Source: Voacanga thouarsii (lineage: Eukaryota > Streptophyta > Magnoliopsida > Gentianales > Apocynaceae). Taken from it: a stretch of 64,000 bases of DNA. The notes beneath the pieces are model-generated. The model saw only the letters and a list, made by a program, of their open reading frames with translations. It did no database searches and was not told the DNA's origin. The stretch is from the NCBI GenBank assembly GCA_026120185.1, contig JANUWF010003367.1, positions 1,896,001-1,960,000 on the forward strand, given 5' to 3'. The translations under genes and the position numbers were made by a program. Every line of letters begins with the position of its first letter. Position 1 is the first letter of the stretch. Shown piece after piece: positions 26,144 to 36,569 of this stretch.

Positions 26144-27322
26144 TCAGATGAAATAATTAGAATATCCAATCAAATTTGGAGTGCTAGAAGATAAATCTAT
26201 TTGGTGTTGATGCTGATGATGAAGGTATGATTTCAATCTGCTTTGCTGAAGAGGCTTGTACAAATCATATGGTTCCCAAAGATAATCCAACGGACAAGGT
26301 CTCTTCCCATCAAGCCTTACCCAAGGCTTGCCCTTGCCACTCCAATGTAGCAGGCTCACTGGACCCGGGTGCAAAGACCTACATGAACCCTTCACGTTGT
26401 CTCCACCGAGCCCATGCTGGTTCCATCTGTGATCAATGGGCTCCACATTCCCACCAAATACCAGCAAGAATGGTGGCAGTGAGCCCAGCTCATATATCCT
26501 CTTCTTTCTCTGCAGTTCCATCCAGCTCTCTATCTTCATTCTGTAATTACCTTCTCTCCATTTGCCCAAATCTATCACCATTACGCCCGTGTTGAAGTAA
26601 CACGGATTTCTTGATCCGAATACGCGGGATAGAACAGGGTCGGACCAGAAGGAATCTGTGAAATACTTTGTAAAGTTGGCGTGGCAATATTCCGGTGCTC
26701 CGATGATTCGTGAGCCGCTCAGTTGAACATCCCAGAGCTTCTTTATGTCATCTACAAGAATCACATCGGAGTCCAGATAAATGACGCGGCTCACACACGG
26801 GTCAAGAATGTCACCTAGATAGTTCCGGGCGTAATTTAATGGGTTTTCTAGAGCTTGTCGGATCGAAGAGGATATCAGATTGATAACTGTGTCTTCTCTA
26901 AAAATGTAGACTTTGAAGTTGAGAGAAGGGAATATGGATTGTACTAGACGGGTTAAGACCCGCGGGCTAGCAGGGTCGAACTCTGCGGCGATGAAGTGGA
27001 AGAAGACGTGTTCTGGGCAGGACGCGTGGCGAAGAACCGAGTGAACAGCGGCCATGGATCCCCGGAGGTATTCTGAGTCAAGAGTCATCGCTACATGAAC
27101 CAAAGATGCATCACAAGAAGAAATGGCTTCGCTAGGCCCCGGACAGCCAACGCCGTTACGATACTCCGGCGCCTCTGTGAATCCTAAGTCTCTCCCTGCC
27201 GGCCAACCACCACCGGGAAAAGAACGAATCCCAAAACATATCATAGGGGCATAAAGAATCATTAACAAAAAAAGAACGACTGTAATCGATTTCACCCTCG
27301 AAGGAAAGAGGGAAGGAACCAT
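26144..27322 (-). CDS. GATL glycosyltransferase (GT8), GATL8/GATL9-like
   Basis: An intronless frame of 392 residues, as usual for the GATL group. An N-terminal hydrophobic segment (about 12-31) acts as signal anchor or signal peptide for the Golgi/secretory route. The GT8 catalytic core includes the metal- and sugar-nucleotide-binding motif [11 protein letters not shown] (D184 and D186), [18 protein letters not shown], the conserved [12 protein letters not shown], and [11 protein letters not shown] near the C-terminus. GATL proteins are implicated in pectin and xylan biosynthesis; GATL1/PARVUS is the known case. The extended tail after [10 protein letters not shown] and the overall sequence point to GATL8/9. 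The start is the only ATG in front of the hydrophobic segment. I see no break or missing residue. Confidence 0.94.
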   Translation of the reverse strand: MVPSLFPSRVKSITVVLFLLMILYAPMICFGIRSFPGGGWPAGRDLGFTEAPEYRNGVGCPGPSEAISSCDASLVHVAMTLDSEYLRGSMAAVHSVLRHASCPEHVFFHFIAAEFDPASPRVLTRLVQSIFPSLNFKVYIFREDTVINLISSSIRQALENPLNYARNYLGDILDPCVSRVIYLDSDVILVDDIKKLWDVQLSGSRIIGAPEYCHANFTKYFTDSFWSDPVLSRVFGSRNPCYFNTGVMVIDLGKWREGNYRMKIESWMELQRKKRIYELGSLPPFLLVFGGNVEPIDHRWNQHGLGGDNVKGSCRSLHPGPVSLLHWSGKGKPWVRLDGKRPCPLDYLWEPYDLYKPLQQSRLKSYLHHQHQHQIDLSSSTPNLIGYSNYFI

Positions 27323-27542
27323 CTTTCCTTCCTTTTATCAGTAGGCCTTTGGTTTTCCAGTTCTTGAAACAATCAAGAAAGAACAAATGTATCTTTTTGA
27401 ATGGGTTTTCTTTTCTTGGTTTGTTGCAGAGGCTATTGAAAAGCCATTGTTGGAGAAGACAACAAGGAAAGAAAAGCAAAAGGAGAGAGGGTTCTAGAGG
27501 AGAAATGGGAAAGAATGGCCGGTCAGTGGGTATGTGTGTGTG

Positions 27543-27555
27543 GACATATATATAC
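27543..27555 (-). promoter_or_regulatory. TATA-like element upstream of the GATL gene
   Basis: The minus strand reads TGTATATATATGT about 220 bases before the GATL start codon, a plausible TATA box leaving a leader of roughly 190 bases. Confidence 0.4.
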
Positions 27556-28648
27556 AGAAAACAGAAAATATGTATGGGAACACGGCATACAACAACTGTA
27601 GAAAGTATTTATGTTGGTAAATTCATTCAAAACGCGGATTTCGGTTCTCTATAACAGAGGAAAAAGAAAGGGAACATAAGGGGATTTGGGGGATAGGTAT
27701 GGATAGGGAGGACAATTTATCATTGTGACAAATCTTTTCTTTAAATTCCCCTTTTGAAATAATGAACAAAGAAAAACTCAATCTTGAAATTTGCTTTTGA
27801 AATGTCTCAATTATTAGTATTTTCAATATTCTAAATTAGGGATGAACGATTATTTCAAATTTTATTTTTTAATCTTATGATACCATAGATTTTAAAGTTT
27901 TGATTCCGATCTTCTTACAATATTAGATATTGAATCTATTATATTCTTGCGTAATCATAAAACAATCTTGATTCTTGGTTAAGAAGACACATATGGAATG
28001 AACAATTATAGTGTAATTCCCATCCTCAAGATCTAGGATTTTTCCATTGATTGGCATATAAATGAATATTCTCAATTTTCAAGATTTCATTTTATTTTGT
28101 TTCCTTTTGGTATCATTCATTGAAAAAAAAAACTTATTTAATATTGCCGAGGAAACAAAAAAATAATTACTTAGTGGTGTAAAATTGACTGTCACAAGAA
28201 AAAAAATATTTCTTATACTAATTTTGACCGTCACCACTAAGAAAAAAAATAACATATTTATCGAGGTTACATTAAAAATAATTTATATAAAAAAAAACTC
28301 ACTTTTAGTTAACTAAAATATTAAACGAACATTGCATCGTAGCAATAAATAATATAAGAAAAAAATAATTTTCATTTTAAAATTAAAACACTAAAAAATG
28401 TAAAAATGAATATCTCATAATAATCGTTGGATAAATAAATCCAATCAGCTTTTTTGAACTTAAATAAACCTAATCAACTATTTTTTTGAACTTAAATTAA
28501 CCCGACCAATCATTTTATTTTATTTTTTTAACTTAGACAAACCCATGACAACCTTTTTAACTCGAAACCCAATCAACTAGTTGCACCTTCTTTTTTTTTT
28601 TTTTCTGGGGGTGGGGGAGGAGTGGGGTTGGTGATTTTTTATTTAATA

Positions 28649-28910
28649 TTCTTTTCGTCCTATAATATAAATAGTTTGATTTAATTTTAAAAATATATTA
28701 AAAATTTTAAAAAAATGTGATTTTATATTTTTTCTTCTTAAAATATCTCTATTTAAATATCTCATAAATAAGAGAAGAGAAGAAAGAGAGAAAAAAAGAG
28801 AATAATAAATAAAGATAAAAATAATTTTAAAATTTTTAAAAAAATTAATAATTTATAATTTAAAATAATAAAAATAATTTTTAATTATTTATATTATGAG
28901 ACGAAAAAAA
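28649..28910. mobile_element. Stowaway-type MITE, family B copy 2
   Basis: A 262-base element between TA dinucleotides at 28647-28648 and 28911-28912. The left end contains TCGTCCTATAATATAAATA and the right end TATTATGAGACGA, mutually inverted. It is non-coding. Confidence 0.72.
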
Positions 28911-30444
28911 TAATTATTATTTAATCCTGTGAAATTGGCTGTCACAATAAAAAAACACTGGGGCAGGTTGTTGTCATAATAATGCCCATGGAATGGCGCG
29001 TGGAATTGTTGTTGGGGTGTGCTGGTTTGTTTTTTTTTTTTTTATCTCTCTTTTTTTCCCCTTATAACATATTTTATTATTTTTTCTTAAAACCACCGTG
29101 TAATACAATATGAGGTTTTAACTGCGTGGAATTTTTTCCTTTTTTGCCCTTTTTGAATCCGACGTGGTAAGAGACATATATAGTTGGTAGTTGGTGTTTC
29201 TCGGAATGCAATTTTTTTATTTGAATATTATTATTTGTTTGGTGATTAGTTAGTAAGTTTGTTAGTTACTTCCTTTTCTTTTCAACTTCATTAAAAAAAA
29301 AAAAAATGGCTGCTGTTACAAAATAATTTTTAAAAAATATATTAGTAGTTTTTTTAACCAATAAATTATTGGTAAAGTAAAAATGTGTTTTTTTTAAATC
29401 AAAATTTTTACTATTTAAAGGGTGAAATATATAATACAACTAATTAGAAGGGTCAGTACCTTGAGTATTTTTTTTCTTTTTTTTTTAATGAATTTATATC
29501 TGTGGTTCCTACTTTTGGGATTGGAAAAAAATACATGTTCAATGAGTTGACTTTGGTAATTTGTGCACATCAAATCTTGCCATAGATTGTTTATGTCAAC
29601 ATTTTAACCCAATTATAATCGGCCAATAAATTTTTTTTTAATTTTTCAAGTTCGATTTCTATTTTTTATTTAAAAATTAAATATTCGACAATTAAAATAT
29701 TACATTCACAGTAAATTGTTGATCAATATTTGCGTTTTGTTTTCCTTTTTTACTTTTAAAGTTTGATCTCTATTTTCTTAAATTACACAATATTTGTTTT
29801 TTTCCCTTTCTGGTAGTATTATGCTCCTATTTACATTTGCTTGTGGAAATGAAATTAATATATTGACTTCTTGGTTCCTATAGTTCTTTAGATGGCATCG
29901 TCACTCTTTTAATTTGCATGACTTTTTTTTTTTTAATGAAGAAATTGTGCCTTGGAAATTTAGTGCTTCTATAAACCTCAAAAAAAAAAAAAGAATTACA
30001 CCTTTTAATTGATTGTGTATATTGGTTCACATGTGTTGCTACCAAATATGTCTAAGTTAAATGAAGATAAAGCTGGAAAACAATCTTCCCATACTTATTT
30101 CAATGATGGCTTTCAAATTTTCAACTCATAAGATAGGACCATACCCTATCTGTATTATCAATACGGAGGATGGAGCCATGAGAGTTCTATTTTTCAAATT
30201 TCCCAATCTATGGATAAGAAATTATCCGTTGCCCAAAATTTAATTATTGTTTGCACCTTCTCATCACTACTTCTCCGTCCAAATTTGAACATTGATTTCT
30301 AGTACTCTTTCATCTTAGCTAAGTTGATCGTGATTGACTTAACATAAATTTTATATAAAAATAAAATTTATAATATAATAAAAATAAAAAATACGTAAAT
30401 TTTATAATATTTTATGTCAAATTTAAAATTATGATTGGGAACTG

Positions 30445-30930
30445 GGAAGCATTGTTGTTGGGATCGGATCGGATCGAACCGATCGGTCTGATCGTGGACT
30501 AATCCTGCTATCGGTCCGATCTCAAGTTTCAAGTCAGTTCTCTCAAAAAACTGTTGGTTTTTGAGAAAATCTTGTTAGACCGACCGGTCTAATATGGAAT
30601 CGATTCATATTAAAAAAAAATTAGGACAAATTTTATAATTTTGAAGGAGTAAATTAAATTATATAATTCAATAAACTACTTTAATTTTTGTTATGTATTA
30701 AATTGTTAGTTATAAACTAATAATGACTACTTTTAATCATAGATTTAATTATTTATGTCTTTATGAATTTAAATTATATTATATTATTGATCAATTTTAT
30801 TTTTTTAAATAATTATATTTTTAATTTTTAATTTATAATATTGCTGGTTTAATTACGATTAGATCATTAAATCGTGAACCAATAAATTTTTGGTTCGATG
30901 TCCGGTCTAATTCTAAAAATATTGCTCGAA
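30445..30930. repeat. GC-rich palindromic repeat element, possibly MITE-like
   Basis: Dense GATCGG/CCGATC motifs (30471-30520), a near-palindrome AGACCGACCGGTCT (30577-30590) and a matching GTCCGGTCTAATT near the far end stand out from the AT-rich surroundings. The outer ends AGCATTGTT and AATATTGCT are roughly inverted, as in hAT-like non-autonomous elements. I could not find target-site duplications. Confidence 0.4.
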
Positions 30931-31295
30931 AGTAATTTTTTTCCATCTAAAATTTTACTTTAATTTTGAAATAATATTAATTTAAATTTCTTGATTTCTT
31001 GAAAACTGTCATATTCTCTCTCTTTGATTCAATTTGGGCTTCACATCGACTCTATATATTTAATAAATTTTTATTACATTCAAATAAACTCATGAAAATC
31101 TAATTCATATATATTTATATTAAATAAAAATAAAATATGATATGTATATTTATTATTTTATAATATATAGTATATTTAAAACTTTTATTTTTTAAAAAGT
31201 GTCATTATTTTTTTAATAACTCAAAATAATAAGTAAGTTAATTTTATTAAAATAAAAAAACATTAAACCATGATACAAGGGCAGCTTGTTTGGTG

Positions 31296-31299
<4 letters not shown>

Positions 31300-31353
<54 letters not shown>
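31300..31353. repeat. TA microsatellite
   Basis: A TA dinucleotide run of about 54 bases. Confidence 0.9.
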
Positions 31354-31356
<3 letters not shown>

Positions 31357-31779
31357 AGTTAAGCAAAGCTCCAGCTCTAATGGAATATTGGGACATTTCA
31401 CGGAAAATATTTTTAGAATTTTATTTAATACAACCAGTAAGAACTTATGATCGTGATGTTTTAAATGTTATATTAAATGAAATTATTAAATTTATTTAAT
31501 AACTTACGAGTTTATATTTAAACAGTTACATATTATATTATTAATATTTATCTTTTACATATGAGTGATATGTATACATAATCATTGTATTTTAATACTA
31601 TAAGAATAGATAAACTTATTAAAAGCGTGTGAGGAAGTTATTACATTGATGTCGGTCTCAAACGTCGGACGAAGTAGTCAATGCATGTAATAACTTACCA
31701 AGGTGAATTATGTTGAAGAAGGTACTACATGAGTCGGGTCAAAACTATATGGCCCTTTAAAAGAGAAAAAAAAAAGGAA

Positions 31780-32090
31780 AAAGAAAAAGGTAGTGGGCTA
31801 GGCCAGCTGATACTACTATTACTTATGGGATAATGAGCTAAGTGTTCCCATACCGCAAGGAATATTCATTCCCTCCACTACTGAGAAGCCAGCTGTAGAA
31901 AAGAAAGCACCGCCAGCTGGACAGTGTATTGTGAGTTGTGAGTGATGTTGACGGCTGCCATCCGCCTGGCACGACTCTCTTATGCCACGTGATCACGTGC
32001 CGCCCAGTCTTCCAGCAGCTTAACGCTTTGAATTTCCTCTCTTGTTAGGTTGACGTCCCGATTGTTACGAAACGTGTCGTAATTATGAAT
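31780..32090. promoter_or_regulatory. Orphan promoter-like island with palindromic double G-box
   Basis: A roughly 300-base stretch of balanced composition sits inside AT-rich desert. It contains the perfect 14-base palindrome CACGTGATCACGTG (31986-31999), which is two G-boxes back to back, and a TGACGTC element (32051-32057). No gene that it could serve is visible on either side within several kilobases. The binding-site reading rests on known bZIP/bHLH motifs; function is inference. Confidence 0.4.
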
Positions 32091-32101
32091 TTTATCTTCG
32101 A

Positions 32102-32103
<2 letters not shown>

Positions 32104-32132
<29 letters not shown>
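32104..32132. repeat. TA microsatellite
   Basis: A TA run of about 29 bases, directly after the orphan G-box island. Confidence 0.85.
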
Positions 32133-32134
<2 letters not shown>

Positions 32135-32448
32135 CTCATTTTTTATTTACCCATCCAAATTTTGTTGCCTAATACCAAGTTAAATACTATAATTATGATT
32201 TAGATATATGATTTGTTGAAAGTAAAGTGTAATTGGATTGAAAAATCCATTCCAATATAAAATTATTTAAATTTAAAATAATTTTTTATTTTTAATAACT
32301 GTTATATGTATACAATACATTATATTATTATTTTTTTAATCTCACTTGTATTACATATTGATCTTATATATTTAATAATTTTTATTATATTTAAATAAAT
32401 TCATCTCAAAATAATATTAATTAAAGAGTTTAAACTTTGTAATATAAA

Positions 32449-32452
<4 letters not shown>

Positions 32453-32483
<31 letters not shown>
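32453..32483. repeat. TA microsatellite
   Basis: A TA run of about 30 bases. Confidence 0.85.
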
Positions 32484-32486
<3 letters not shown>

Positions 32487-34153
32487 CAACTTCGTAATCT
32501 AAGAAACTAGTCTTAAATATATATTTCTCGTGTCTCTTATTTAATAAAGAACTATAATCTAAAAAGATAACATTAAATTTGATTTTTTTCCTTTTTTTTA
32601 AATATGACTTTTATGGCATAATTTTTATAAAATTAGAGTTAGTGTCATGTTAGTGACAAAGTAAATAGTTCATTTGGTTAAAAACACTCCTTATTAGACA
32701 ACAGCTTTTAAATATAACTCACTCCTCGTGTGTCGTGTCCCATACTGTATTTAAAATTTAAAAAAAAATGTTGATGGCGATAATTAAAAAAAAAAAAAAA
32801 TGGGTGACAAATTTAAGATATATTACATTTTCCCATATATAGGAGCAAATCACATCTGGATTGTTATGTTTCAACTCAAATTTATTTAAAATAGTTGTCT
32901 ATCGATTTTGTGTACCTTCTCATATTATTATTATTATTTTTTTTTAAATTATTTTTTTTTACATATAAAAAGAGAAAGGTCTACACTCCACATGATGCTT
33001 CTCCAAACATTCATTTTCTAATTACCAGCCACCTGATTATGAACAACTCCAATCATTCACCATCTTCACCAAACATTATTTGGACTTATTAACAAACACG
33101 TCTTTAGGGGCTTACTTTATTTGAATTTTTTTTATTTTTTTAAAATATATATGTAAAAAATTTATTTTTTTTGTTTTCTAAAATAATTTTAAAATTTGAA
33201 ATATTATCTTTTATTATTCTTATTATTATAACACTATCCCTTTAAATTTAAATTTTTAATCTAATAATTAATTCAATATGCTATATTTTGTTTTGTTTTT
33301 TTTTGGTTTGGTCAAAAGCTTCTTTAGTTCTTAAGTAGCATCAACATACTTTTACATCGCAACTAATATAGCATTTGCGGTTCTTTTATTAATAATTTTA
33401 AAAAAATAGCATCATTTAGATTATACTAATTTGATAGTTATTTCTTCAAGGCATCATAGTTATTTGTTCTGCTAAGTGTTATATATAAAATTGAGTTATA
33501 TCCCTACTCTACTTGTTCTTTCTTGCCAAATTGGGTTGTATGGAAGTTCTAAAAGTAGCTATGCTTTTTGTACTTCCCAAACATAAAAAATGTCTGCTCC
33601 TTAGATAAGCCAATATTCGGGGCAAGAGTGTAATTTCATTAATTAAACCCTCTTTCTTAGATATCAAGTTTGAATTTCACCAAGCACTTAGTCGTCTCCG
33701 CTTTATATAAAACTAGATAGGTGCCTCGAGCGTTGTTGGGTGAATAATTTTGTTTTTTTATATTTTAATTATTTTATTTATTATAATATATTATTGAAAT
33801 ATTTTTAGCTTTTTTATTATAATTATAAAAATTCGATAAATTCAGATAACTTGAATTTAGATAATTTTATATAAATTCATTGAATCCAAATTCAGATAAA
33901 TTTATATTCAGATAAGAATGTTATGGAATTCACCAATACTGCATATCTTCTCATAACTTATTATTTAAAATAATTAAATGTTTGTTTCTTAAAAAATATA
34001 TAATTCATTATTAAGGTTATTTAATATAGTATCATAAATATGATAAGGATAATATTCTTTTATATCTATTTTTTTTTCAAAATTCTGATGTGTCACATGA
34101 CACTTTTATGTGTATTTAAAATCATCAATTATCATTGCCAGAGTTATCCACAG

Positions 34154-34154
<1 letters not shown>

Positions 34155-34209
<55 letters not shown>
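34155..34209. repeat. TA microsatellite
   Basis: A TA dinucleotide run of about 55 bases. Confidence 0.9.
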
Positions 34210-34212
<3 letters not shown>

Positions 34213-34459
34213 TAAAAAATGTGTTATTCGTTCATAAGTAACTATTATTTTTGAAGAATTCATGAGGGTTAAGAAAACTTTAAATCTATAGAGTTTTGAA
34301 GAAAAAAAAAAAGGATTGAACCATCTTATAAAAAATTATAAAATTAATTTAAAATTTTGAAAATTAATTAATGTTATGTATTAATAAAGTAACAAATGAT
34401 AAGAATATAATAAGAAAAATAATAAATACATTACTCATTTCACAAAATGATAAGTATTA

Positions 34460-34740
34460 TTTTTCTTTTACAATATAAGTCGTTTTAAATTTAGAAAGTT
34501 TTTTCATAATATAAGTCGTTTTACAAAGTTTTATAAAATTTTATTACTTTTTTCCATCTCTATCCCTACATGCAATCTTTCACTTTCTACTAGCTATAAT
34601 TCAACTATTTTCAATTACTAAAGTAGATAAATACTTAATTAGGGGTATTTTTAAAAATTTAGTTTTAAAATTATTTGAAATTTATGAACCTTTAATTTCT
34701 TGTATATAAATCTAAAACAGCTTATATTGTGAAACATTGG
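34460..34740. mobile_element. Stowaway-type MITE, family B copy 3
   Basis: A 281-base element between TA at 34458-34459 and 34741-34742. It has CAATATAAGTCGTTTTA at the left end and its near inverse AAAACAGCTTATATTG at the right end. The internal sequence resembles the copy at 23401. Confidence 0.72.
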
Positions 34741-35277
34741 TAGTAATTATATAAAAATTTAAAATTTAATTATTATTCGAGAATGGAAATAATATAATTT
34801 AGTAAGAGTTAAGATAGAAAAAACAAATACTCTATGGGGACTACTCATTCAATTTTAAAATAATTTTAAATTTTATATAAATTAGACATATTAAAAATTA
34901 TAATATCTATAGAATATTAAGAGAAAATGATTAAATTATTTTGATTAAAAATTGTAAAAATATTTTGAAATTTTAAAATTAATTTATACTTATAATTTAG
35001 TAGAGTAATAAATGATAAAAATATATTAAAAATAATAAATATATTATTAATTTTATAAAATAATAAATAATTTGAAATATAGTTTTTTTTTTAATATTGA
35101 CAGAAATTGTGAGAGTATAAATGGGTATAAGTAGATAAGAATTGGATTTAGATGAATTTATTTGAATATAATAAAATATTATTAAATATGTGGAGTTAAT
35201 GTCAAATTTAAGTAAGATCATATGAAGAATATGATATGTTACAAGTATATAATATTTCATTCGTTTCAAAATACTTA

Positions 35278-35565
35278 CTCTATCCTAAAAATGATGTAAA
35301 AAATTTATATTTTTGTTGTATCAAAATACTTGCCAATTTTACAAATTAGGAATGCATTTATTACATATATTCCTAATTTACTTCTCGTTCAATTACTCAA
35401 TAAATAGTTGACTCATTAAATATGTGTATTCATAATCTAATTAATGAATATTTACTTTTATTCAGGGATATAATAGTCCATTTCTATTTTAATTATATAA
35501 ATTTTAGTAATTCATTAATTTCTATGCCATTTACTAGATTGGCATCATTTTTAGGATGGAGGGAG
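35278..35565. mobile_element. Stowaway-type MITE, family C
   Basis: The left end CTCTATCCTAAAAATGATG and the right end CATCATTTTTAGGATGGAG are near-perfect inverted repeats. TA flanks both sides (35276-35277 and 35566-35567). The 288-base element is non-coding, and its right end GGATGGAGGGAG is the classic Stowaway terminus. Confidence 0.72.
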
Positions 35566-35991
35566 TATTTGTTCATAAAGCATTTTGCAAAAAGATTAAG
35601 GTTGTTGAAAACAACACTACAATTTAGATAAATTTTATATTCTATTCATATTAAAAATATGATAGTTATTGGTAGGTGAAAATTCTTAAGAAGCGTGAAG
35701 AAAGAAGAGTTTTGAAAAATTTTGTAGTTGATTTAAAATAAATTAGGGTAAAATGGGAAGAAACTAATCATTAATTTTAGAAATATATATATTCCCTCCG
35801 TCCCAAATTATCAGTCTATTTTCTAGTTTGATATTTGTCCCATTAGGAAATCAAGATTTAATATTTCAAATTTATTCTTATTTAATAGTATTATATGTAT
35901 CAAACATATTAAAACATAGCAAAAAACTCATTTTACGAGTTATACTATTTATGTTCATCTCGTTAATTTTTAAAAATATCAATAATCAATC

Positions 35992-36256
35992 TGTCACATA
36001 ATATAAGTCGTTAGAAACTATTTTTGTTGTTCTAAATTATAAGTCGTTGGGGACTTTTCAAGAAGGTTTTGAATCTATTTTTACATTTTTGTCATTATTT
36101 ATTATTCTATTTCTTTCTCATTTTCTCTCTTCTCTTCTTTTGTTTTCAAGACATTTAAATAGTGGTATTTTAGAAAGAAAAAAAATATAAAATTACCTTA
36201 TTTTTAAGAATCTGAATATGTGTAAAATTAAATCTAACGACTTATATTATGGGACG
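35992..36256. mobile_element. Stowaway-type MITE, family B copy 4, nested in family A
   Basis: CATAATATAAGTCGTTAGA (35997-36015) is the exact reverse complement of TCTAACGACTTATATTATG (36233-36251), a perfect 19-base terminal inverted repeat. The element lies wholly inside the family A copy, so it inserted later. Outer ends are approximate. Confidence 0.75.
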
Positions 36257-36279
36257 AAAAGTGTAATAACTTTGAGAGA

Positions 36280-36377
36280 GAATTAAATACTTAATAATAT
36301 TTTAATCTATTTTCTAATAAGAATTAAATACTTAATAATATTTTAATATATTTTCTAATAAGAATTAAATACTTATG
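36280..36377. repeat. Tandem repeat, 41-base period, about 2.4 copies
   Basis: GAATTAAATACTTA begins at 36280 and again at 36321 and, in part, at 36362. The intervening DNA is nearly identical, so a 41-base unit has duplicated inside the MITE. Confidence 0.8.
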
Positions 36378-36569
36378 AGAGAGAAGTAATTTAGAGTTAT
36401 ATCAAAATTTTAAAATTTGTGTACTTTTTAATATAAAGAGAGATACTTATTATTGAATTTTAAGAGTAAAAACGGAAGATAATATTTAATTAACTAAAAA
36501 ATTTAATTTTCTTAATTCTTACGTAATCGGTTAAAGTGAATAGATAATTTGGGACAGAGAAAGTATAAA

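Larger units (their letters stand above)
27660..31770. other. Gene desert, first part
   Basis: AT-rich, repeat-rich DNA without supported genes. It includes a family B MITE at 28649-28910, a GC-rich palindromic repeat at about 30450-30930, and a TA microsatellite at 31300-31353. A 60-codon open frame at 30061-30243 shows no family signature. Confidence 0.55.
32140..34459. other. Gene desert, second part
   Basis: AT-rich with no supported gene. TA tracts lie at 32453-32483 and 34155-34209. A stretch at about 33620-33740 has a weak box B-like TCAAGTTTGAATTTC that could be another SINE relic, not called. Confidence 0.55.
35792..36563. mobile_element. Stowaway-type MITE, family A copy 2, carrying a nested element
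   Basis: The left end TCCCTCCGTCCCAAATTATC and the right end GATAATTTGGGACAGAGA are inverted copies, flanked by TA (35790-35791 and 36564-36565). At 772 bases it is about twice copy 1. The excess is explained by a nested family B element (35992-36256) and a tandem duplication (36280-36377). Confidence 0.75.

Noticed and set aside
33620..33740. Possible third SINE
   Set aside because: Only a weak box B-like motif; box A is not convincing and no repeat copy is seen in the window.
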